Shown here in pieces: positions 21,886-32,051 of a DNA stretch of 64,000 nucleotides (its first letter is position 1; the number at the start of each line of letters is the position of its first letter). This stretch comes from Cordilura impudica (Eukaryota; Arthropoda; Insecta; Diptera; Scathophagidae). The position numbers were made by a program, and so were the translations under genes. The notes beneath the pieces are model-generated. The model was not told the DNA's origin. It saw only the letters and a program-made list of their open reading frames with translations, and made no database searches. The stretch lies in contig OY821520.1 of NCBI GenBank assembly GCA_963682025.1, positions 237,831,364 to 237,895,363 of the forward strand, in the 5' to 3' direction.

Positions 21886-22437
21886 AAAATTATTTATAAT
21901 TATATATTTATCAACAATTTTTAAACATAAAAGGACTTATATTTGATCGAGACTACGGATTGAGCTTGAATAATACTCGAGGTTGAAACACACTGCGCTC
22001 TCACTGCCCTCTATCTCAAAAACAGTTCAACGTACAAAAAATGTTTTAAACAAAAGTTGTAGGGAATTTATCTCCCTACAATATTTATAATTGATAGAAA
22101 TAGTGAAAAACCGATAGGAACCGAGATATTGGCGAAAAACTTACAAAAAGTCGATTTTTTTTTACCTTTGACCCCTAGGAATCCATAGTCGCGGCCACTC
22201 TATCGTCGGTAGGGTTTATGACAAGTTTTAGGATGTCAAAATGAAGGTTTGTACAAATTTACAGCTTATTATCTTGAATTCCGAGATTTTGTCTGTATTT
22301 TGGTTAAAATGACTGGACTAAAATGTATATACATACAATTACATTATTGTTTGTTTAGAGAAATATTTGTTGACATGTACAAAAAAAAAACAACAAGCAA
22401 ACAAGACATGTATATGTATCATGTATATGTATGTATA

Positions 22438-25400
22438 TTAGGCTGTCCCGTCCTTGAATGAGAAAAATGGTTTTTCGAGCCACACTTTCGCAAGAGGTAT
22501 CAAAATTTGCGTAATTTTACACAGACCACGGTAGAAGTAATAAAAATCCAATTACATGCCATCTTGAGGGCTCTACTTTTGAAAACGTTTTTACAAACCT
22601 AAACCGTATGCTTAAAATAATAAAAAAAAAACGAGATACAAATTTATTTTATTAATATATTTTATACTTGCAATTAATGTACAATAAAATAAAACTTATA
22701 ATAAATGACTAAAACTTAAAATGTAAACATATTTTTTTGACAAAAATTTGGCATTTCTGCTCGTGATTTCAACCTGGTTCTAATAAGGCCATCTCTAGAA
22801 GCAGCGTTAGTTACACTTTGAGAGGCATCTGTTACCAGTTTAACACATCTTTCCACAGCTTGTGTGTGACAAGGAAAGTCAACAATTTCCAAGCTGTTAT
22901 CTTTTGCCATGATTTGAAGGTCATCATTAGAAATATACCGAAGAACCGGCGGTGCTGTAACCCCACACTCGTGCCATATAATAATTTCGGTGTAATCTCC
23001 AGCAGAGAAGTTAATTTTTGGTGGTTTAAATATTCTGTGTTTAGTGGTACTTTCAGCTTCTCTAGCTTTAATTATTCTTTGCAATGCCAGCTCCCGAATG
23101 TGGTCTCTATCATCAAACAGCATACTGACAAGTAGATTTTCCGGGTGAGCAAAAAAAGCATTTCTTTCGATAACAGAATCCACAACTGATCGCATATTTT
23201 CGGGTAAAAAACGAGAGTACAAAATCAGATGAAAAATATGTTTGGCTCCTTCTTTAAAAGACGTTTTTTGTTTGATTAGGAACCAAATCGGAGCGTATAC
23301 TTTAACAACGTAATTGACAAGTAGTTGCAATTTTTCTGATGGATTAAGGGTACTTACGTAAACTCTGAGTAGACGATTAGCAAAGGTAAGCCATCTCGAG
23401 TGCGCAATTTTTCCAGGTTTTCGGTTTCCCAGCTCAGGACTACAATAACCAGTTTGAACAGCTTTACATATCTCATAAAGATATTTTTGATCCGTACTTA
23501 GTTGATCGACCACATTTTTCGGCAAGTCAGGCAAATTACCAGCCACCGCACAAAAAGACACCGTTGTTTCATTTTCACAAGTAACTAATTGTTTTCCAAT
23601 AAGTCCGGAATATTCTCTAGGTCCCGAAGTGCAACCATCTAAAGTCAAGAATAAATGACGAAGGGGTAACTCATTGGCATGGAGCATACAAACACACCAT
23701 TGTAGCGGTCTCTTCAAATACTCCTCCAAATATTGAATAACGCCACCCTTCCAACCGGTATTAGTTGCAGTTCCGTCACATCCAATGCAAATCACGTCAT
23801 CTAAATTCCAACCTTTATCTTCTAATAAAGTTGTGATCGAAGTTAGAATGCCCTTTGCAGTGCCACGACTTGGCGTTGTGTGACCCAAATAAATTGATCC
23901 AGGTTCTGCTAAAATTGAGATGTGTTCTTCTAAAATTTCTTTGCGATGGTAACGATCCCCTATTTTCTCACTTATCAGAGTCTTGTCTTTTCGTCCATCA
24001 AAGTAAATGCTTTTAATAACAATATTTCCAATGTCTTTTGAATTTTCTTTCCGGACTTTAGATACAGCTCTGTGTATTTTGTTTTTATCGATTACCAGAG
24101 TTAAATTTTCGGTAGAAATTAAGCCGAAGTCAGTCAAAACCGCAGAAGCAACAGCAGCAGCAGAGCGAGTCGATAAACCGTATCTATCACAGACCTTAGC
24201 AACTGTTGGCAACGGCAATGTATTCCGATTCGTCGTTGAAGTCGAAGGTGTATCTGGCGAAAGTATGTTAGTGGTAAATGCCTCCGTTATCGGATACGTT
24301 TCTAGGGAAGATTCACACAGTGAAACACAATTTTCTGGGATAGAATCGGTTTCTTGAGTAGAACGCTGCTTTTTTGCTGCCCTTATGGAATGTTCAGTTT
24401 GTCTCTGCTTTCGTTTTATTAATCGAGCTGTTTCTATTTTATCAACTCCACATATAACCATTTTTCTGTAATTTCTTTGATCCAACAAAAAACTTCTTTC
24501 ATTGATTGGAACTTTCTTAGGTTTTAAACAAGAACAAAATTCAAATGAAGTGCATTTGCAAGCAGCAACGTCGAAAAGCTTCTCAGATGACTCCAAAAAA
24601 CACTTTAGTTTGTTTTCGAAACCATTTTTTCGTTTGCTTTTGGGGTATCTTTTCAAATGGAGGTACTTTTCGAAATAGGATTTGAGTAACTGAATAACTC
24701 GTTCCTTTGTTACGATTGGAATCGAAGCTTTGGTCCAAATATTGTCAATCTCTTCAAAAACAATCGCATATATATCTGAATTTGATGGATCTTTTCCATT
24801 ATACTTTAATTTCATGTTATACTTGATAAATAAAATATATTTAAGAACGTCTCTTATAGTTGGTAGCTGCCGATCATCAAGTTCCTTATATGGTCCCAAT
24901 ATAACACAAGTTGTCTCACTACGCCTCGAACTCATTTTTTTTAATCACAAACACCGCTCTTAATACTGTAACTCAACTGACTAATGTATTATAAATTAGT
25001 TTAGTTTTTTTAGTTTTCTTTTTTGGGGAAACCCCAATTTACGTATTTTGGTATTAATAAATATAACAAGTGATTTTGAAGTGTTGCCAGATTTTTTATT
25101 TTTTTCATGTTCAAGGGTTTCTATATTTTAGGGAGTAAGCTGTAACTATAAAAGGAACTTAAAAACTGGTTCGTAATAAACAAGAGTTCGCTATAACTGT
25201 AATAATTGGTATATAATTTGAAAGTGAATGTTTTGGGTCCGGAAAAAATTTTTTTCCCGGATTTTTTTTTTTTATAAAAAATTCTTTATAACCGGTGTAC
25301 GTTATAAACGAACTCCACTGTGTCTAGCAAATTCGTAGTCGCCGTTAAAGTGTTGTTGTTATATATAGTCGTGGTATATTTAGTTTAGGTGTCGAAATTA

Positions 25401-25580
25401 AGGATAGGGAAATATAATCATGAAAATAACTACTTTTTAAAACTTTGAAGATCGGTAGAACCCTAAAGATATTGTTTCTTTTTATTTTTAAAATCATTTT
25501 GGGAATCTACGATCAATTACGCAAATTTTAAGAGGTCTTGCGTTAGGGAAATCCAAAAAAAAGAAATTCGGGACAACCTA
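22438..25580 (-). mobile_element. Apparently intact hAT-like DNA transposon with atypical termini
   Basis: Ends are TAGGCTGTCCCG (22438) and CGGGACAACCTA (25569-25580). Subterminal CGCAAGA and AAAATTTGCGTAATT blocks are also mirrored (about 22485-22520 and 25516-25545). ATGTATAT flanks both sides exactly (22430-22437 and 25581-25588), an 8-bp direct repeat of hAT length, though the neighbourhood is TATG-rich so chance cannot be excluded. One long ORF occupies 22716-24935 on the minus strand with AATAAA signals downstream of it. Structure and an undamaged ORF suggest a young, possibly autonomous copy. Confidence 0.75.
22716..24935 (-). CDS. 739-residue hAT-like DDE transposase candidate
   Basis: A single uninterrupted frame begins MSSRRSETTC and fills most of a TIR-bounded element. 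Visible landmarks are: a Cys cluster C-K-C-x7-C-S-C (residues about 126-136) that could bind zinc; a basic segment R-L-I-K-R-K-Q-R-Q and a second K-K-Q-R (about 171-191), a possible nuclear localisation/DNA-binding patch; Y-F-D-G-R-K-D with D313; I-G-C-D-G-T-A-T-N-T-G with D387; C416-M-L-H419 (CxxH); H-S-R-W with R514-W515; and H-T-Q-A-V-E-R with E695. D313-D387-E695 spacing (74 and 308) resembles the Hermes hAT transposase, where a helical insertion separates the second D from E, and CxxH and RW are hAT-associated motifs. I recall similar insect proteins usually annotated as uncharacterized. Catalytic assignment is inference. A domesticated gene is the alternative, but the flanking TIRs argue for a transposon. 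Confidence 0.75.
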   Translation of the reverse strand: MSSRRSETTCVILGPYKELDDRQLPTIRDVLKYILFIKYNMKLKYNGKDPSNSDIYAIVFEEIDNIWTKASIPIVTKERVIQLLKSYFEKYLHLKRYPKSKRKNGFENKLKCFLESSEKLFDVAACKCTSFEFCSCLKPKKVPINERSFLLDQRNYRKMVICGVDKIETARLIKRKQRQTEHSIRAAKKQRSTQETDSIPENCVSLCESSLETYPITEAFTTNILSPDTPSTSTTNRNTLPLPTVAKVCDRYGLSTRSAAAVASAVLTDFGLISTENLTLVIDKNKIHRAVSKVRKENSKDIGNIVIKSIYFDGRKDKTLISEKIGDRYHRKEILEEHISILAEPGSIYLGHTTPSRGTAKGILTSITTLLEDKGWNLDDVICIGCDGTATNTGWKGGVIQYLEEYLKRPLQWCVCMLHANELPLRHLFLTLDGCTSGPREYSGLIGKQLVTCENETTVSFCAVAGNLPDLPKNVVDQLSTDQKYLYEICKAVQTGYCSPELGNRKPGKIAHSRWLTFANRLLRVYVSTLNPSEKLQLLVNYVVKVYAPIWFLIKQKTSFKEGAKHIFHLILYSRFLPENMRSVVDSVIERNAFFAHPENLLVSMLFDDRDHIRELALQRIIKAREAESTTKHRIFKPPKINFSAGDYTEIIIWHECGVTAPPVLRYISNDDLQIMAKDNSLEIVDFPCHTQAVERCVKLVTDASQSVTNAASRDGLIRTRLKSRAEMPNFCQKNMFTF

Positions 25581-25588
25581 ATGTATAT

Positions 25589-27099
25589 GTACGTATATGT
25601 ATGTATGTATACATGTATATGTATATGCACATTAGAGTGCTCCTTAAAAAATTAAAATGGGATTTTGGGGATAGGCGGGGTCCGGTTTGTTTCCTTTCAA
25701 TATAAAACTAGTAAATGTGATGTTTGGGCAGAATCGGATAAAGAAAAGTCGCGCCGGAAATCGATTGAAAATTTCAAGTGTGTTTATATGGGGAAAATAT
25801 GACTTTTTTGAGATTTTACGAAAATTTTGTTCTATAATTTAATTTTTGCGACAAGCTGTTGTAAGTATCGGGATCAGTATTAAATTATCTTTTCAAAAAG
25901 CTGTAAAAATACAAAATCGAATAAAAATTCGCCAAGAAATAGCAAATGCCCCAGACCACTTTTGTGCCAAAAAAAACTAGATCATGAAATTTGATAGAAT
26001 TTTTTTCAACCTTGAGAAATTGATTAAAGCCATAATATTTTTTTTGTCTCTTTACTTATAAGTAATCAGATATGAAGTATTGGTTTATTACCGCGTTGTT
26101 AACCTATTGCGCATTGAGACTGAAAATAGGAAATTTTTTGAGAAAATTTTGAAAACTCCTTTTTCAAGTTTTAAAAAATTTTCTTAAAAAAATTTTAAAA
26201 AATGGATTTAGCACTTTAAGGTTTTATTAAATAGATGTCAGAGTGAATTTTTAGGTAAATCCCTATGCCAGAATTTTTTTGACAAGGATTTTTTTGCGGA
26301 TTTCGAGAAAAATGGGATTTTTGTGAAATATTCTGTATATGTAATCTTTCTAAATTCTTTATATCAAAAATTTATCAGTTCTCTGCTTTTAAATGCTATA
26401 TTTTATATTTTATCTTAATAGCTTAGGGTTTCGGAAAAAAATAATATTACCCCATTACTCCTTTTGCAATTGGGGTCACATATGACCCCAAGCTGATAAA
26501 AGACAATTTATTCAAAAAATTCAAATATTTTGCAAATACTGTTGAATTTTTAAAATATTATAACCAAATATGCGTATATCTTCTGTTTCTAATATTTGGG
26601 ATAAATCCAAGAACGTTAACCCGTTATTTGCCAAGGCCAGCTTTTGTTTTTAAGATATTTCTAAATAAAGATTACCGAAAACGAGTTTTTCTATTAAACT
26701 CGATGAAACCACTTTTTATAATGTAAGAAATATAATTCGGTTAATTTTTCTTTTTATTTAACCCTTCAGTACTCCTGGAATCATAATTATCCATTGTGAT
26801 ACATCTCTGGTGCAATGGTCTGCTTATTGCTCGCGAATATAAATTTAAACAACTTTTAACCAATTTTATTATAAAATTATATTATTTTTAAAAACTATCT
26901 ATGTCTTTCCAAATAAAATAAGAAAATTTTTAAGCTATAACTCAACATTGTTAAATTTAACTTAACTTTGCGCAGGAAGGAAGGATCCTTACAGGAAGGA
27001 AGGATTATAACCATTTTGCACTATTAAAAGATGAAATAATTAAGCTTAAGGCCATTTTGCACTATTTTTAGTTTTTTATATGCAATTTTATCGGACTAT
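25589..27099. other. Non-coding AT-rich DNA, probably old repeat
   Basis: No gene supported. The text from 25630 (AGAGTGCTCCTTAAAAAATT, GGGATTTTGGGGATAGG) resembles an interspersed repeat but no ends were found. TTAACC motifs occur at 26100, 26624 and 26759. A near-direct repeat CAGGAAGGAAGGAT lies at 26974 and 26992. Confidence 0.45.
26470..26491. repeat. Perfect 22-bp palindrome
   Basis: TTGGGGTCACATATGACCCC followed by AA reads identically on both strands. Its form is like the GGGTC...GACCC palindromes of the piggyBac element at 401-2478. Confidence 0.6.
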
Positions 27100-27366
27100 C
27101 TTTACTTTGTCGTACGTCATTCCTCACCTATTGGGTCTAGAGGCTACAAACTACTGCAGATTATGACGAACATTTTAAGCCAAGTAGCGTGAACTTATTC
27201 GTCCTATTGCGAACAGAATAATATTTTCAAAAGATAAGCTGATGGACGAAAAGACAGATAGACGGACATCGCCAGATCGGCTTCTCCTTTAGTAAGGATA
27301 AAGAATATATATAGTTTATGGGGTCTCCGGCATTTATTTCGGTGAGTTACAAGCGGTGGGTATAAA
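27100..27366 (-). mobile_element. DINE-1-like family B, 5' part
   Basis: On the minus strand the start GTTTTTATACCCACCGC (about 27366), then CCCCATAAACTATATATATT and CGATGTCCGTCTATCTGTC, match DINE-1-type 5' ends. The 3' end is lost. Confidence 0.65.
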
Positions 27367-27429
27367 AACAAATTTTCAGCAGAAATAAATTTCAAAACAA
27401 TTAAAACCTTTACGTCAACAAATAGCACT

Positions 27430-29035
27430 TTGCTTTATCTTTTCTTTACCAGTAATGAAAGTAAAGTCCTTGGTTATGATCAGTTAGCAACATCAGCATT
27501 CTCGAAGCACGATCTAAACTTTTTATCGTACAATATCGAAATCAAAAACGGGCCCCAAACATTTACCTATCATGATTTTGATAATATTGATATCTTGGCT
27601 ATGATCTTTGCTCTACTCCGTGGGATTAAATTTTGTATTTACCGGCTGTTGGAGAACAACTGGTATTTGTTAATAGTATTACTTTAGGAATTTACAACAA
27701 AGATGTTCTAAACAAAACGAAAACTATTAGAAATAGAGAAAGACCGTGGTTTACAATGGAAACTAAGATGCCAATGCTTAATAATATATACCCCAGATTT
27801 ATAAAAATTGTTTGGCCATGGACTGCCCATTTTATAATATACTTGTTTAACTCCATAATCACTACTAGCATCTCTCCAATGGAATGGAAAAATTATACCA
27901 GTACCAAAAACCGCCCGATTGCAATTCTTCCATATCTCTCAAAAGTTTTCGAGCACCTTTTATACAGACAAATTTTTAAATATTTAAACGACAACAACTT
28001 ACTCCAGTTCCAGACCCCAACATAGCTTTATCTGATGTAGTTGAGAAGATAAGATGTAGCATGGATGATGGAAAAATATCTTTTTTGGTTTTACCTCTTA
28101 AAGGCATTTGACACAGTTTTTTAACTTTTCAGCACTAGCAGTTAAACTCATGTCGTCATACCTCATAAACAGATCCCAATTTGTTGCTAGTGGTAGTTCC
28201 ATCTCGAATTCCATACAAGTTATGAGAGGGGATCACTATTTTATTCGATATATGCCAACGATCTTCCACAACAAATTAAATTCTCTAAGATTCAGATGTA
28301 CGCTGATGACATTCAGTAGTACCAAAGATTCAATTATTTCCAAAGCTCAAGAACTAAATCGTGATCTCAAAAATATTCAAAATTTTGCAACAGCAAATGG
28401 TCTACGACTTAGTCCAACTAAATCAAAGTGTATTATAATAAAGAAGAAGGTGATGCATTTGGAGAATGAGATAAATGTCTTCCTTGTTTGCTCTAAAATT
28501 GACATCGTGGACTCTGTAAAAAATCTCGATGTTGTGTTCAATGGAACTGTAACTTAGTCAAATCATATTAATAAATCCTGTGCCAAAATGTATAGTATGT
28601 TAAGAAGCTTATGGTTAATACTCCACCAAAAAAAAAAGATTGCTACTTGCTAAAACCAACAATTACTATATTCATTCGAGGTTTTCACAGTTTGCAACTC
28701 TAGGGATTACAGGAAACAAAACGTAACTTTAAACAACATTATTCGCAATATCTTTGGTTTAAGAAAATCTGATCATGTATCCCAATACTCGTGACCTGTC
28801 TTACACATGTCTTTGGCAACCAGATTAAATTCGAAAAATTATTATGATAAAGGCTCCAAAATATATTTTTGAACCAATTAAGGTTCGCAAAGATCCTCCA
28901 GAGGAAATCGAATAATTCAATTTAAATGCCCCTGAATGTCAATTTTTTATTCTAACTATTCGTCTCTGGAACCAACTTCATAATGTTATGCAAAATATAA
29001 GCATGCAATTTTTTCGCTTATTACGAACCCGTTTA
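27430..29035 (+). mobile_element. Degenerate LINE (RT domain to C-terminus)
   Basis: Plus-strand frames contain recognisable Jockey-like RT blocks in order: R-P-W-F-T (about 27745), N-R-P-I-A-I-L-P-Y-L-S-K-V-F-E-H-L (about 27910), K-A-F-D-T-V (28100), S-S-Y-L-I-N-R-S-Q-F-V (28155), L-R-L-S-P-T-K-S-K (28400), and the post-RT part with L-N-N-I-I-R-N-I-F-G-L-R-K (28728). The D-D catalytic box is destroyed (Y-A-D-D reduced to a frameshifted T-L-M-T-F near 28300). Many stops; clearly dead. Confidence 0.65.
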
Positions 29036-29039
29036 AAGC

Positions 29040-31009
29040 GAACTTTCGGTTACAATGAACTTTTTTTGCAAAACTTATTTTTCGGTTAAAACGAACCAAA
29101 AAGTGGTGCTATGAACAAAAAATTATATTTTTGCAATCTGGCACCACTAACACGCAGTGTTTTTTTCCTATGTTCTCGATTCCGTTTGTGTGAAGACGAT
29201 GTGCAGACTGCAGTTGAAAATTGCAATGTTACAAGATGGACGTAGTACCAAATGAAAAACAAAGAAAATGTTTTTCTTTAAAAGAGAAATATGAAATAAT
29301 AAAACGCTTACAACAAGGTGTAAAACAAAAGCAAATATGCCAAGAATTGGGCCTCAGCAAATCAACAATTGCTACAATTTGGGAAAATAAGGACTTGGTC
29401 CTAACTAATTTTGAGCAAAACCCCTCAAACATAAAAAAGGTTAAAACCCCTTGTTTCTTAGAACTCGACCATTGCCTATTAAAATGGTTTACTCAGAAAA
29501 GAGCCGGTAATTTGACTATAACCAATGCCGTTTTACAGGCGAAAGCACAAGAATTTGGAGAAAAGCTTAACTACTCCTAATTTAAGTGCAGCGAAAGTTG
29601 GATTGTTAGATTTAAAAGACGCCTGAAAGACGCGGCTGAAGTCAATGTGGATGTGGTCAATGATTGTTTGCAAAATAAGTGGTCAGATAAAAGAAAAAAA
29701 ATCATGTGAGTCCGATCACAGGGAAGATGTGTAAACATCTAGTAATTAAAGATTTTTTATGTCATTTTTTAAAATCAAACAGAAAGCGTCATCTATGTAT
29801 CACTTATAGCAAAAACTGTTTCAGCTAATTCAACAACCGTTTGCTGTAAAACGTTAAAAATATCCTAATATAAACGTATATAAGTGATACATAGATGACG
29901 CTTTTAAAAAATTGGCATAAAAAAACAATTTTATATCATAATTTTTTCACCAATACAATCATAAGGCACACAGCGTTATCTGCTTCAGCTCACACCGATA
30001 TGAGTTACGCTGTTTTTGTGATTGTATTGTGAAATAGAAATTTACCCCCCTGCGCGTATAGATGTTTACACATCAAAAATTTTAAAGATGAGGACATTTT
30101 CAATGGCGATAAAACTGGTTTATTTTATAAACTGACTCCTAATAATACACTGCGCTTCAATGGTGAGACCTGTACAGGTGGAAAACTATCAAAGGAATGA
30201 TTAACAGTGCTCGTAGTAGCAAATATGACGGGTACAGAGAAACGAAAACTTTTAGTAATAGGAAAATCAAAAAATCCCAGGTGCTTCAAAAACATAAAAA
30301 AATTACCAGTTAATTACCAATCTAATAAAAAGGCTTGGATGACATCCGAAATTTTCAACAATGAACTAAGACAATGGGACAATAATTTACGCCGTGTGAA
30401 TCGAAAAATTTTACTACTGGTAGACAACTGTCCAGCTCATCCAGATACAAAGGACTTAGAGTGCATTAAATTAGTATATATGCCTCCAAATACTAGCTCA
30501 CTTTTACAACCTATGGACCAAGGTGTCACTCACGCATTGAAAAGTACTTCAATACTTCTCACATACTTCTCTCAAAAATTGTTAATTCAGTTGATATGGG
30601 TGAAGATGACTTCAAAGTTAGTATACTGGACGCAATAAATTTTTTGCTAACTGCTTTCGGCACGGCGGATTTACCAAGAATGGGGGTGAGTTAATAGGAT
30701 TGATAAACCAACTAATGGAAACTTTTACAGATGGTAATAAAAAGGGTTTGCTAAGTTATCGCACTTTAAATTAAGCTTTATTATTTTCATTTACAGTTGG
30801 GACAATAAGCTTCAATGATTACATATGTTTTGATGATGACCTTGTAACTACGGAAGCATTGGACGACGAAGCTATTTTGCAGTCTGTTTGCGCTGGTGAT
30901 AACGACCTTGACGATGATATGGACAACGAAGAGCGAAAAGTACTGTACTTTAATTATTTTTATTTGTCTAATGCATTTTTTTTTAATGTTTTTAAATAGT
31001 AATTTATAA
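29040..31009 (+). pseudogene. pogo/Tigger-type transposase pseudogene, interrupted by a MITE
   Basis: The ORF begins at the ATG 29236 (MDVVPNEKQRK). It carries a Psq/CENP-B-type helix-turn-helix (F-S-L-K-E-K-Y-E-I-I-K-R-L ... L-G-L-S-K-S-T-I-A-T-I-W, about 29275-29385) and a second DNA-binding part (L-L-K-W-F-T-Q-K-R ... A-K-A-Q-E-F, about 29475-29560). After MITE C (29685-30079) come D-I-F-N-G-D-K-T-G-L-F-Y-K (first Asp, about 30090-30130), L-L-L-V-D-N-C-P-A-H (second Asp, about 30412-30440) and L-Q-P-M-D-Q-G-V (third Asp, about 30505-30528). An acidic C-terminus (D-D-D-L-V-T-T-E ... D-N-E-E-R-K) ends near 30945. TAA at 29578, further stops and the insertion inactivate it. In the first motif the usual Glu after Asp is Lys. 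The upstream tract with GCGAACTTTCGGTTACAATG (29038-29060) resembles Tigger ends. Confidence 0.75.
29685..30079. mobile_element. MITE C, copy 1
   Basis: Inner TIR GATGTGTAAACATCTA (29726) pairs with TAGATGTTTACACATC (30059-30074). A second internal inverted repeat, AAGCGTCATCTATGTATCAC and its inverse, flanks the centre. Homologous throughout to 39505-39887, including 30 bp outside the inner TIR on the left. It splits the pogo transposase pseudogene, so it inserted after that element. Confidence 0.8.
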
Positions 31010-31172
31010 TATGTGACCTTCTCCGAGAAAAGGGACATAGTGTGTCAAAAAACGGGCTGTGTCAAAACCGGTGGATTCTGGTACCTGAAAGGGTGTAGAA
31101 ACTTTAAATGCGTTTTTTTCTCAAAACTTAATTTTCACACACTAGGTTCCTTTTCTCGGAGAATGTCACATA
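31010..31172. mobile_element. MITE D, copy 2 (TA-flanked)
   Basis: TA then TGTGACCTTCTCCGAGAAAA at the left, mirrored at the right (CCTTTTCTCGGAGAATGTCACA then TA). Interior identical in type to 11992-12146. Confidence 0.8.
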
Positions 31173-31779
31173 TTTTAAATATAGATTAAGAGTTTGTGTT
31201 GTTAAATATGATAAATAACTTATCTGATTTCATTATAAGATATTGTGTCTTGTTGTAATGGAATAACAAATCTAATAAATAAATACAAATACAAAAATAG
31301 TGATGTACATAATATCGAAACAAATCGAGTGTTCGACTATTTTCAAAATCAATATTGTAAAAGCTATCCAAAAAATGTCTACATCAATATTGTTATTATT
31401 TCTAGGCTTTATAAGGATAATACATCTTTTTGTGAAAATTTATATTATGTTTAAAACCATTTTCTAAAATAAAAATTTATAAAATCCAATTCCGTCAAAT
31501 AAGATGAGAATTAGAGAATATATGAGTATACTCTGCACAATGCTGTGGAGGATATAAAAATACGCACAAACGAAAAATACTTTAAAGAAAATTCTAAGAA
31601 CCTTAAAAAGTTAAAAATCTTCTAATTTATACTACGTTCCTACAACATTCAACAGATTTATTACATTTATATTAATTTAATATTATGTGTTATTTGAAGA
31701 ATTATTTAGTATTTCAATAAAAACAATTTTTTTTTTTGGGGGGGGGGGGGGGGTTAACGGCCTAAAGTGGAAAAAATTA
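31173..31779. other. Intergenic DNA with DINE-1 scrap and homopolymer
   Basis: A minus-strand family B 5'-end scrap lies at about 31520-31557 (GTATACTCTGCACAATGCTG). Eleven T then sixteen G run from 31727 to 31753, an unusual homopolymer pair that could also be a sequencing or assembly artefact. Confidence 0.5.
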
Positions 31780-31865
31780 CACTGCACTGTATAGAGGGTA
31801 TATCGGATTGTTATTTCATTTGTAAATTCCGAAGAACCCATACTAAATTCGTGATTGTTTATTAT
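31780..31865 (+). mobile_element. DINE-1-like family B 5' fragment
   Basis: CACTGTATAGAGGGTATATC and the following TTTCATTTGTAA correspond to the first 80 bp of family B. Confidence 0.45.
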
Positions 31866-32051
31866 TGTTATATACGAAGGATTTCAGATATTTTAAAGAA
31901 AAAAGTTATGCAATAATAAAAGTGAAAACTACTTAGAAAGTCGCACATTGGTGTCCAAAAATAGGAATTTATTGAACTTCTGAATTTTCTTTAAAATCAA
32001 TTAATGAATTCATCGAATTTCTCTGATATTTTTCTATATCATTAATAATTG

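Larger units (their letters stand above)
20859..22320. mobile_element. Long-TIR (foldback-like) element with about 430-bp inverted repeats
   Basis: TAGTCCAGTCATTTTA at 20859 is matched inversely by TAAAATGACTGGACTA ending at 22320. The arms 20859-21290 and 21890-22320 align over about 430 bp, through AAACCTTCATTTTGACATCC, GATTCCTAGGGGTCAAAGGT and AGATAGAGGGCAGTGAGCGC, with few differences and a short indel near the tips. The 600-bp centre holds a last-exon-like segment on the minus strand and a fragment of repeat F. No transposase and no clear target duplication were seen; MULE-like or foldback classes are possible. Confidence 0.75.

Noticed and set aside
22818..24963. Plus-strand ORFs at 22818, 24007 and 24730
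   Set aside because: Antisense shadows of the 739-codon minus-strand gene.
31727..31753. T11-G16 run as a structural or G-quadruplex signal
   Set aside because: A single homopolymer pair without conservation evidence; sequencing or assembly slippage is as likely.
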